Both the position numbers and the translations under genes were made by a program. From contig OX235262.1 in NCBI GenBank assembly GCA_944472135.2, positions 43,699,804 through 43,763,803 on the forward strand: a stretch of 64,000 bases of DNA, written 5' to 3'. Below are positions 54,130-62,884 of this stretch, in pieces. This DNA is from Trichobilharzia regenti. Taxonomy: Eukaryota > Platyhelminthes > Trematoda > Strigeidida > Schistosomatidae. Every line of letters starts with the position of its first letter. Positions within the stretch are counted from its first letter, which is position 1. The notes beneath the pieces are model-generated. The model made no database searches. It saw nothing but the letters and a program-made list of their open reading frames with translations, and was not told the DNA's origin.

Positions 54130-56085
54130 CTAGGTTGGAAAATCGTCGCAGAGTTCATTTGCTAACTTCCTTCTATCAGCTATATCCTCAAATCTGAACG
54201 GCAACACGCCCATGTCATTGTATCGTAGAATATAGATGACCAACAAACACACGATATATCTCATCAACCAAGTATAGAAACAGAGTAATTTACACCAAAG
54301 ATAATAACATTCAAATAGTAACTTGAAACTAGAAATGCCTTTATTCGTGCAAGTCAATTTAACAATAACTCTCTCCTTTACACTTGGCTTATCCACACTA
54401 AACTGACCATTGATATTCGTCCTTTCAAACGAACTGATACTACCATAGTCATTGCAAAAGATACTTGAGTTGATGGGCATCTGTTTCATTGTGGATGAAA
54501 ACACCAACGATGACTGAGTGACACAAGGTGATGAACTTAGTGGTGGATCAGAAGCTGTTCTTTTTCGGCTTTCAGATAGTTGTCCAACTGCAAGATTACC
54601 ACCACTGCTGTCTTTCACTACTAGTTCGGGTTTAGCACTATCATCTGATGATAGGTGGGCTACACGCTGATCAATTACACTGACTGTCTCACAAGTATGC
54701 ACACCTTCTGGAACTGCATCTGCGTTCAATTCTACTTCACGTTGTAGTTGTACAGAACCTTTATTTAACTTAGCAGTAGTAGGCATATCCCGCATCTCAT
54801 AATGATCAACCAAAGACAAATCTGCACTATCATGATCATTATCACAAATATTCAATTTACCGTCAAGTTCATCATTTTCAAACTCTTTAATAACAGAAGT
54901 AGACAATTTTGGTTCCTCCTCAAAAATCATTAAAGGTTTTATAACTTCACTCTGACTAGATATACTTTGTAAACTTGTGGAGTCAGAACTGCACTCTGAA
55001 GCAGTAACTCTATTCTGTGACACTCTATTCAACAACGGCTTACCAGTTGCAACTACAGACTTCTTCACAGCACCGTTATCGTCACACAATTCGGAGTCAG
55101 ACCTGGAGTTTACATTTAGCTTATCACTGAACTTGCTCACCGGTTCACAGTTCACCTTTGTATGCACCTCTTGCACACGTGTAGAACAAAGCCGTGTTTG
55201 TCTTGCATCTTGTAACTTATCTGTTGAGGATGTACTACGAAACCTGTTACACTCACTAGGTCTATATGCATTACTAGACATCATGGAGCCTTCTCGATAT
55301 CCACCTCTCTGAGGCCTATTCGTCATCAATGAGTGCGTTTTACCTTCAGACTGCTCTATTCTATGGGTGAGATCTAACAGACTGGCGAACTTGCTCATAG
55401 ATTGATTGACACTAGTATTTACCAGTTTCAGGATATCATCAAACTTTGGCTCGATACCCTCATCCTCCATACGGGAGCTTATCTTCACCCACTTCCTTTG
55501 CAGTCGGGTAGGTAGACGTCTTGCTATTACTTCTAGTATAAAACTCGAGTTGAGGTCACTCATTCGATTCATCGAAATCATTCCATTCTTGTAAATTAGC
55601 AAATTATCTAAAAACTCAGTGAGTGCCTGGGAGTCATCCTGTAACTGACCACCATTACCCTCAACAGCCTCGAATAATTTCCCTGCAATCATCGAGGGTC
55701 TTCCAAACCTTTGGCGTAATATGCTCATAGCCTCATCGTAGCCCTCTTTTGGCTTCATAAACTTACAACACTGTATAGCTCTTGCAGCATCTCCAGTGCA
55801 ATATCTCATCAAATACATCAATTTCAATTCATCATTTAATAAAAAACCACTCAACATGATCTCAAACTCCTTTACAAATTGTAAATAATCAGCCGGGTTT
55901 CCATCAAAACATCGTGGTTCAAATTTAGGGAGTTTGATGTTCCTATTATCCCTGAACGGCGAAACAGTAACATCAACCATATCATGTTTAACATCAGACA
56001 CATCGTTACAATTAACAGACAAGTCACCATGACTTACTTTCCTGTTTGCATCCAAGACACTCTGTCCCTTCTTTGACCCAGGCAT
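54130..56085 (-). CDS. Gag of element C, 651 aa
   Basis: Intact frame from MPGSKKGQ to DDFPT. The DUF1759-type domain at about 51-200 reads PKFEPRCFDGNPADYLQFV, then LMYLMRYCTGDAARAIQCC, then KFMKPKEGYDEAMSILRQRF. The hydrophobic segment YYLWCKLLCFYTWLMRYIV is at about 590-624. Scattered substitutions relative to A, B and D (for example KQMPINSSIFCNDYG) but no frameshift or stop. Conservation of length across four separately inserted copies suggests that Gag was selected during their spread. Function as RNA-packaging protein is inferred from the family. Confidence 0.82.
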   Translation of the reverse strand: MPGSKKGQSVLDANRKVSHGDLSVNCNDVSDVKHDMVDVTVSPFRDNRNIKLPKFEPRCFDGNPADYLQFVKEFEIMLSGFLLNDELKLMYLMRYCTGDAARAIQCCKFMKPKEGYDEAMSILRQRFGRPSMIAGKLFEAVEGNGGQLQDDSQALTEFLDNLLIYKNGMISMNRMSDLNSSFILEVIARRLPTRLQRKWVKISSRMEDEGIEPKFDDILKLVNTSVNQSMSKFASLLDLTHRIEQSEGKTHSLMTNRPQRGGYREGSMMSSNAYRPSECNRFRSTSSTDKLQDARQTRLCSTRVQEVHTKVNCEPVSKFSDKLNVNSRSDSELCDDNGAVKKSVVATGKPLLNRVSQNRVTASECSSDSTSLQSISSQSEVIKPLMIFEEEPKLSTSVIKEFENDELDGKLNICDNDHDSADLSLVDHYEMRDMPTTAKLNKGSVQLQREVELNADAVPEGVHTCETVSVIDQRVAHLSSDDSAKPELVVKDSSGGNLAVGQLSESRKRTASDPPLSSSPCVTQSSLVFSSTMKQMPINSSIFCNDYGSISSFERTNINGQFSVDKPSVKERVIVKLTCTNKGISSFKLLFECYYLWCKLLCFYTWLMRYIVCLLVIYILRYNDMGVLPFRFEDIADRRKLANELCDDFPT

Positions 56086-56228
56086 TGTTGAACTTGACCC
56101 AATTCCAAAAAAGTTCCAGATATTGCTTGTTCAAAGAGGACTTGACCGGCACCAGGAAAATGAACGGCGACTATCCAAACTTTCACCAACTGTTTCAATC
56201 CGCCAGATCTGTTTCTATCGTCAGAAAC

Positions 56229-56569
56229 TGTCAGCTAACGTCTCATAAACCGTTAATGCCCAGCTCTCGCTACGCTCGGGCCCACGCTGTTCTTAGAAGA
56301 TTTTTGAGAAACGCTTAGTTATAACGGACGCGAAAACCAAAACACCGATCTGCCGTTTGATATTTTGTATTGTTACACCAACATATAAGAGGAATAAACG
56401 AACTAAGCAACTAAGAAAACTAAGGTTATTCTAACGATGTTTAACTCTTCTTTCTGAACAGCGACCGATGAGACGATGACTGTCGTATTGATGCCTCCGC
56501 GAAAATCGAGGAAGTTGATTTTGAGCAAACAACCAAGAATTGATCGTTCAATCTTCAACTCCATTGACA
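56229..56569 (-). repeat. 5' LTR of element C
   Basis: 341 bp; pairs with 52635-52978. The outer end TTGACA abuts the TGGAT duplication. Confidence 0.88.
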
Positions 56570-57035
56570 TGGATTGTTCACAGTAAATTAGTGTTCCACC
56601 CCCACGACCTGTCCGTCTGTCCCCTCGAAAAAGGTTGTATTTCTCAATCCTTAGGCTGTCATTGGAGATTTCACTTGTGCACCAGGCTTCGGTGATCATA
56701 ATCAATGACGGTCTACATACAGAAGCTATTGTACTTAGTGCTAAGTGTTTGCTTAGGACTGATCTCGTATTTACTAGGATAATAGATAAACACTGGCTAT
56801 GTGGTTTCAGTGAGCGGACAACATCTTGGTACAATAATCCGTGAGTATCCTCTATATACATGTTATCAGACTCATTTACCAATATCTTTGGATCGTAGGA
56901 AGACTTCAGGTAGATTTTTGAGGTGGTAGTCAGGGATGGGCTTACGTTTGGATATGGTATGCAGTGAGAGACACCTGTGTGATAATCAGATATTAATATT
57001 TTAGAGATATTAGTATCCGCGTTTGGTGTCGACAC
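56570..57035 (-). pseudogene. Nested CR1-type LINE, segment 2b: endonuclease N-terminus
   Basis: Minus strand, frame 57035 to the BEL-C junction. After an unrecognised N-terminal stretch it reads LSIILVNTRSVLSKHLALS, then PSLIMITEAWCTSEI, then YNLFRGDRRTGRGGGTLIY. These are the N-terminal landmarks of a LINE apurinic endonuclease (N-R-S, ITETW-type with the catalytic glutamate, and GRGGG). It continues in frame at 52629 (CEQSM then CATQFSN) when element C is removed. Confidence 0.82.
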
Positions 57036-57043
57036 TGTGTCAG

Positions 57044-57607
57044 CTAGCTACCGGGAAATATGCCTTGCCCTAGCTGTAGACTGTTCGCTATGCCAGCAAG
57101 GAATCGATCCGATATCATGCGTGCTATATGCATGATGCCAGGTGTTTCTGTTAACTGACGCTGGTGAAAATCCTGCCCTAAGGTATAACCGATATGTGTA
57201 TTCGGTAATTTGTTGCCAGTATAAGAATGAATTGTTGGTATCTGTTTCTGGTATTCATCAGACCATGGCAAGTTTTGTGCAGAAATCGGCACATGCTCCC
57301 CACTAGACACATAAGATGTATGAACGGGTTCTGTTGGCTTGCTAAATGTGGTCTGTGGCCGGTGTTTGCGGTATTTTCTATAACTTTCAGTCGACAGAAC
57401 ATTAGAAGTGGGCTGGTTGACAAGGGGTTTACGTAGTGGATGTGCAGAACAATACCTACTACCTTGCTGAGCTGTTTGTCTAGAATTAGGGATACGACAA
57501 AATTGGCTTTCCACTTGACACCAATTAGGCCTACCCCTAGGAGCTTCGTCTACCATATTTGACTTTCTCTTACAAAGAAAGCCTAGAAGTGCTTTCGCCT
57601 TTTTCAT
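57044..57607 (-). pseudogene. Nested CR1-type LINE, segment 2a: region before the endonuclease
   Basis: A 187-residue minus-strand frame begins MKKAKALLGFLCKRKSN just after the ORF1 stop and ends 9 bases before the endonuclease frame. It is rich in Pro, Gln, Ser and His and shows no domain I recognise. By position it is either the N-terminal extension of ORF2 or a separate small ORF. The stop at 57044 and the frame change may be decay. In related LINEs this zone is poorly conserved. Confidence 0.55.
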
Positions 57608-57631
57608 ATCGAAGGGCTTTCTTGCTCCGGG

Positions 57632-57956
57632 TTAAGTATTTAATTTATTTACTTCTTTTTCCCTAATCTTATGATCAACTGGCTGATGATGGCTAACAGG
57701 GCAGCCAGCACATGCTATGTAGGGTTTCCACGGCTTGGACATCCCATGAGCTTTAGTTTTCTTAATGGAAATGGCACGTTTGTCATAACCCCTAGAAAAC
57801 TTGCCAACTTGGGTAGCTACATTCGACTGGTGCTCCACAGAGTGTGGATTGTTAGACTGAGGAGTAACTGACTTATAAGCCAATGGTTGGATCACCAGTG
57901 GGATGGATTTTGATGGATTCAGTGTCTGGTCTTTTGCGTCAGTGTGAAAAGGATGT
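57632..57956 (-). pseudogene. Nested CR1-type LINE, ORF1 C-terminal part
   Basis: Minus strand. From the element D junction the frame reads PFHTDAKDQTLNPSKSIPLV and ends WKPYIACAGCPVSHHQP, then DHKIREKEVNKLNT and stop. The CAGC...HH cluster could bind zinc, as ORF1 proteins of CR1-type LINEs often carry C-terminal zinc fingers. It continues the N-terminal part in frame: the ACATC bases of the target duplication encode the IH of VEIHP. Confidence 0.7.
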
Positions 57957-58314
57957 TGCAAGACACGTCTCATAAACCGTTAATGCCCAGCTCTTGCTAC
58001 GCTCGGGCCCACGCTGTTCCTTGCAGTTTTTCAGAAACGCTTAGTTATAACGGACGAAAAACCAAAACACCGATTGGCCACTCGAGAATTCTTTATTGTT
58101 ACACCAACATATAAAAATAATGTTTTTACTAGGGTCTGTGAACAAATATTACAATAATAAATCACAAGATTACTTCTGACGATGTTTCACTCTTCTTTCT
58201 GAACGGCGACCGATGAGACGATGACTGTCGTATTGATGCCTCCGCGAAAATTCGGGAAGTTGGTTTTAAGCAAACAACCAAGAATTCATCGTTCAATCTT
58301 CAACTGCATTGACA
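57957..58314 (-). repeat. 3' LTR of element D
   Basis: 358 bp; the internal sequence is close to the solo LTRs at 30588 and 33302. Preceded in element sense by the A6GGG/CCCT6 stem and GCCGGGGAG. Confidence 0.88.
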
Positions 58315-59273
58315 CTCCCCGGCAAAAAAGGGATCCAACCCTTTTTTCCTTCATGACCAATACACGTTGACTTGGATGCCATTGCGAGAACCTGGGTCAC
58401 ATGGACAGAGCTGAAATGGAAAACAAACAGAAAAGCCAACACACCACAAGCATACCCACAGCACAATCTCACACATCAATGACGACCTGCGCCTCCAGAC
58501 AGAGACCTCCTCTTGACATCTTGCAACACAATCGCCATTTGCTAGAATGACTCTCGCAGAATGCAAAGTGACCATGGCAGCACCTCACGATACTCTACGC
58601 ACATCCTCTTATCTACTCATTACCAATTACCACTGAAATCGCTTTTCACTCATTCTGCCTCAGTTCTAGTAGCGGTGACGCATGCGAGCCTCAGTCGTTT
58701 ACACTCTTTCTCATCGGCGTGTCGGACCGCAGCTAACAATTATCTCCGTGTGCATTTCATTCTCAGCAATAGCCTAGCCTCCCCGGCGTATACGACCCAT
58801 CTGCTGTCCTTAACATCAATCAAATCATTCATGGATGTAGAAGAGTGGACACAACTTCAGAAGTAATCACGACGAACAATTTAACAAAATTACGCAATAA
58901 CAACAAGATACGAAAACAACGAGTAAACGCAATGAATCCAACAAACACCAATTGATATGACACATCACACGTATATACAAATAGTACAAACAACCTCGCC
59001 GATCATGTCTTGATGGAATTCCTTTGAAGAATTGCGGGACTTACACCAGTAGGCCTACATTCCTTCTCAGGTTGATGATCCAAGTCGAAGTCGTCCGTAC
59101 GCAAAGAGAATTAACAACAGCTAGATGAGAGATGATATCAATCCAGTATATGCAATATGAACATAGGTACAAAATCACATAACAAGCACATTGGACTGCT
59201 CATTGATGCGCTACCCTTTGAAGAATTGTAGGACTTACAGCAGTACGCCTACAACCCTTCTCAGGTTGACGCT

Positions 59274-61229
59274 CTAGGTTGGAAAATCGTCGCAGAGTTC
59301 ATTTGCTAACTTCCTTCTATCGGCTATATCCTCAAATCTGAACGGCAACACGCCCATGTCATTGTATCGTAGAATATAGATGACGAACAAACACACGACA
59401 TATCTCAACAACCAAGTGTAGAAACAGAGTAATTTACACCAAAGATAATAACATTCAAATAGTAACTTGAAACTAGAAATTCCTTTATTCGTGCAAGTCA
59501 ATTTAACAATTACTCTCTCGTTTACACTTGGCCTATCCTCACTAAACTGACCATTGATATTCGTCCTTTCAAAGGAACTGATACTATCATAGTCATTGCA
59601 TAAGGCACGTGAGTTCATGGACGTCCATTTCATTGTGGATGAAAACACTAACGACGACTGAGTGACACAAGGTGATGAACTTAGCGGTGGATCAGAAACT
59701 GTTCTTTTTCGGCTTTCAGATAGTTGTCTAACTGCAAGATTACCACCACTGCTGTCTTTCACTACTAGTTCGGGTTTAGCACTATCATCTGATGATAGGT
59801 GGGCTACACGCTGATCAATTACACTGACTGTCTCACAAGTATGCACACCTTCTGGAACTGCATCTGCGTTCAATTCTACTTCACGTTGTAGTTGTACAGA
59901 ACCTTTATTTAACTTAGCGGTAGTAGGCATATCCCTCATCTCATCATGATCAACCAAAGACAAATCTGCACTATCATGATCATTATCACAAATATTCAAT
60001 TTACCGTCAAGTTCATCATTTTCAAACTCTTTAATAACAGAAGTAGACAATTTTGGTTCCTCCTCGCAAATCATTAAAGGTTTTATAACTTCACTCTGAC
60101 TAGTTATACTTTGTAAACTTGTGGAGTCAGAACTCCACTCTGAAGCAGTAACTCTATTCTGTGACACTCTATTCAACAACGGCTTACCAGTTGCAGCTAC
60201 AGACTTCTTCACAACACCGTTATCGTCACACAATTCGGAGTCAGACCTGGAGTTTACATTTAGCGTATCACTGAACTTGCTCACTGGTTCACAGTTCACC
60301 TTTGTATGCACCTCTTGAAAACGTGTAAAACACAACCGTGTTTGTCTTCCACCTTGTAACTTATCTGTTGAGGATGTACTACGAAACCTGTTACACTCAT
60401 CAGGTCTATATGCTTTACTAGACATCATGGAGCCTTCTCGATATCCACCTCTCTGAGGCCTACTCGTCATCGATGATTGCATTTCGCTCTCAGACTGCTC
60501 TATTCTAGGGGTGAGATGTAATAGACTGGCGAACTTGCTCATAGATTGATTGACACTAGTATTTACCAGTTTCAGGATATCATCAAATTTTGGCTCGATA
60601 CCCTCATCCTCCATACGGGAGCTTATCTTCACCCACTTCCTTTGCAGTCGAGTAGGTAGACGTCTTGCTATTACTTCTAGTATAAAACTCGAGTTGACGT
60701 CACTCATGAGATTCATCGAAATCATTCCATTCGTGTAAATTAGCAAATTATCTAAAAACCCAGTGAGTGCCTGGGAGTCATCCTGTAATTGACCACCATT
60801 ACCCTTAACAGCCTCGAATAATTTCCCTGCAATCATCGAAGGCCTTCCAAACCTTTGACGTAGTATGCTCATAGCCTCAGCGTATCCCTCATTAGGGGGC
60901 AGGAGCTCACAGCACTGTATAGCTCTTGAAGCATCTCCAGTGCAATACCTCATCAAATACATCAATTTCATTTCATCAGTTAATAAAAAACCACTCAGCA
61001 TGATCTCAAACTCCTTCACAAATTGTAAATAATCAGCCGGGTTTCCATCAAAACACCGTGGTTCAAACTTAGGGAGTTTGATGTTCCTATTATCCCTGAA
61101 CGGCGAAACAGTAACATCAACCATGTCATGCTTAACATCAGACACATCGTTACAAGTAACAGGCAAGTCACCATGACTTACTTTCCTGTTTGCATCCAAG
61201 ACACTCTGTCCCTTCTTTGACCCAGGCAT
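59274..61229 (-). CDS. Gag of element D, 651 aa
   Basis: Intact, same start and stop as the other three. It has the CELLPPNEGYAEAMSILRQRF variant also seen in element B, and the LYTWL-type hydrophobic segment near 590-624. Its tail (FEDIADRRKLANELCDDFPT) matches element C, not A or B, so its Gag is mosaic: front half like B, end like C. That pattern suggests recombination or template switching among co-packaged RNAs. Confidence 0.82.
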   Translation of the reverse strand: MPGSKKGQSVLDANRKVSHGDLPVTCNDVSDVKHDMVDVTVSPFRDNRNIKLPKFEPRCFDGNPADYLQFVKEFEIMLSGFLLTDEMKLMYLMRYCTGDASRAIQCCELLPPNEGYAEAMSILRQRFGRPSMIAGKLFEAVKGNGGQLQDDSQALTGFLDNLLIYTNGMISMNLMSDVNSSFILEVIARRLPTRLQRKWVKISSRMEDEGIEPKFDDILKLVNTSVNQSMSKFASLLHLTPRIEQSESEMQSSMTSRPQRGGYREGSMMSSKAYRPDECNRFRSTSSTDKLQGGRQTRLCFTRFQEVHTKVNCEPVSKFSDTLNVNSRSDSELCDDNGVVKKSVAATGKPLLNRVSQNRVTASEWSSDSTSLQSITSQSEVIKPLMICEEEPKLSTSVIKEFENDELDGKLNICDNDHDSADLSLVDHDEMRDMPTTAKLNKGSVQLQREVELNADAVPEGVHTCETVSVIDQRVAHLSSDDSAKPELVVKDSSGGNLAVRQLSESRKRTVSDPPLSSSPCVTQSSLVFSSTMKWTSMNSRALCNDYDSISSFERTNINGQFSEDRPSVNERVIVKLTCTNKGISSFKLLFECYYLWCKLLCFYTWLLRYVVCLFVIYILRYNDMGVLPFRFEDIADRRKLANELCDDFPT

Positions 61230-61372
61230 TGTTGAACTTGACCCAATTCCAAAATGTTCCAGATATTGCTTGTTCAAAGAGGACTTGACCGGCACCAGGA
61301 AAAATGAACGGCGACTATCCAAACTTTCACCAACTGTCTGAATCTACCAGATCTGTTTCCATCGTCAGAAAC

Positions 61373-61730
61373 TGTCAGTCACGTCTCATAAACCGTTAAT
61401 GCCCAGCTCTTGCTACGCTCGGGCCCACGCTGTTCCTTGAAGTTTTCAGAAACGCTTAGTTATAACGGACGCAAAAACCAAAACACCGATTGGCCGCTTG
61501 ATATTTGTTTATTGGTACATCAACATATAAAAATAATAATTGAACTAAGGTCTGTGAACAAATATTACAATAATAAATCATAATATTACTTCTGACGATG
61601 TTTCACTCTTCTTTCTGAACAGCGACCGATGAGACGATGACTGTCGTATTGATGCCTCCGCGAAAATTAGGGAAGTTGGTTTTGAGCAAACAACCATGAA
61701 TTGATCGTTCAATCTTCAACTCCATTGACA
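61373..61730 (-). repeat. 5' LTR of element D
   Basis: 358 bp LTR pairing with 57957-58314. The two differ in the middle (CGCTTGATATTTG against CCACTCGAGAATTC in plus reading), more than expected for a recently inserted copy and consistent with recombination between subfamilies. Confidence 0.85.
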
Positions 61731-62566
61731 GATGTATTTCAACATTATTTCCCTTTGACTCATCTATGTCCACCATTTCAATGTCAGAATCAATATCGTT
61801 GTATAATGCTTGGCTAACATTAGCCAGTGCCTGCGAAAATGTCTGTTGCACGCCGTGATCAGATATTTCAATAGACGGAATAACGCAGTGAACATCATCT
61901 ACAGTTATCCTATTACATTTATCAGGGTACACTGCTCCTGAGCGGCGTCGCCTTTGGCATGGTGTTAAATCAGGTGCAACCCTAATGTTAGTGTATGGTG
62001 TTGAAGAGCCTATTGTCTTACCCGATTTCAGAAAATTCCTGGCTTCTTCAGTAGACCTAAACTTGAAAAGCACAGGACACGGGTGGTTTGCAGATTTCTT
62101 ACGAAGACGCAAAACCTGACATTCTGTCAGCGACATATTACAAGCCTTCAGACACGAATTCTTAAGTTTGGCAATCGGCTCTCTGTCTGGAATGTTATAG
62201 GCCAAGACGTTACGTGAAGACATAGTCCTCTTAACAGCTTCTTCAGCCAAACAGTCAATTATGCGCTCGGATTTGATTAGTGATTCAAAACAGATGTTTT
62301 GTGATGGGTCACACAGTTGCGTGAGAGGCATAATGCTGTCAAACTTGCTCTGTAGTCCTGCTATTGACTTCTGAAGTGTCAGTAAATCATTTTTGCTACA
62401 ATCCGCATTCTCTGTCAATTCCTCCATGATATCAGATACCATAACTCTGGGTGTGGCTGGTGTAAAAGTGTAGAATCGTCAACGGAGCTGAGGCCTTCAG
62501 ATGGCTGACTAGTATTAGATCCAAGTCTCTTAAATGTACTTACACGTTTGATAGACTTAACCATTA
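61731..62566 (-). pseudogene. Nested CR1-type LINE, ORF1 N-terminal part
   Basis: Minus strand. It starts near 62564 (MVKSIKRVSTFKRLGSN). A one-base frameshift near 62440 leads into MVSDIMEELTENADC, a coiled-coil-like stretch (LLTLQKSIAGLQSKFDSI), then an RRM-like domain: SSRNVLAYNIPDREPIAKL, VLRLRKKSANHPCPVLFKF, ARNFLKSGKTIG and IRVAPDLTPCQRRRR. A coiled coil plus RNA-binding domain is the normal build of CR1-type LINE ORF1, which coats the element RNA. Element D cuts it after NNVEIH. Confidence 0.75.
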
Positions 62567-62884
62567 CAGTAATAAGAAACTTCACAATTTCCGGAAAAAA
62601 AGTCTTGAGGATATAAAAATAAGATAGTTGTATTATCGAAGTATCAAAACAACAACGATAAACAGATGTATATTTCAAAAATAAAAAGTCAGAATTTCCT
62701 TTACAGAGTTTGCTGTGGATAAAGTCCTGAATCCACGTGGTTAGATAGGGTATCCGAAGATTCTTGATGTAGATTTCACGATTGAATGCTATATGCTGTT
62801 CCAGTTGATACAATAAAATCCTTGTTGACTATGGATAACTGGATAAGGTGAAGAAGGCGGCTAATTTCCAAAATATTAAGGAAA
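62567..62884 (-). other. Probable 5' untranslated region of the nested LINE
   Basis: AT-rich sequence upstream of the ORF1 start, up to the point near 62885 where similarity to the BEL 3' region begins. No promoter motif identified. The exact 5' terminus is not visible. Confidence 0.4.

Larger units (their letters stand above)
52635..56569 (-). mobile_element. BEL/Pao-type Gag-only LTR element C
   Basis: 3,935 bp on the minus strand with LTRs 52635-52978 and 56229-56569 (344 and 341 bp; they differ by a 3 bp indel near the CTAAGGT stretch). Perfect 5 bp duplication TGGAT (52630-52634 and 56570-56574). Inserted in the endonuclease of the nested LINE. It is the longest copy because its 3' region has three hairpin-bearing repeats (53640-54126). 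Again Gag only. Confidence 0.92.
57957..61730 (-). mobile_element. BEL/Pao-type Gag-only LTR element D
   Basis: 3,774 bp, minus strand, LTRs 57957-58314 and 61373-61730 (358 bp each). Perfect 5 bp duplication GATGT (57952-57956 and 61731-61735) within LINE ORF1. The outermost bases of the 3' LTR are altered (TGCAAGACACG for TGTCAGTCACG in plus reading). Gag only, two hairpin repeats in the 3' region. Confidence 0.92.

Noticed and set aside
38253..61730. Gag C-terminal hydrophobic segment as an envelope gene
   Set aside because: It is a single segment of fewer than 40 residues in the Gag frame, without signal peptide, cysteine-rich ectodomain or cleavage site.
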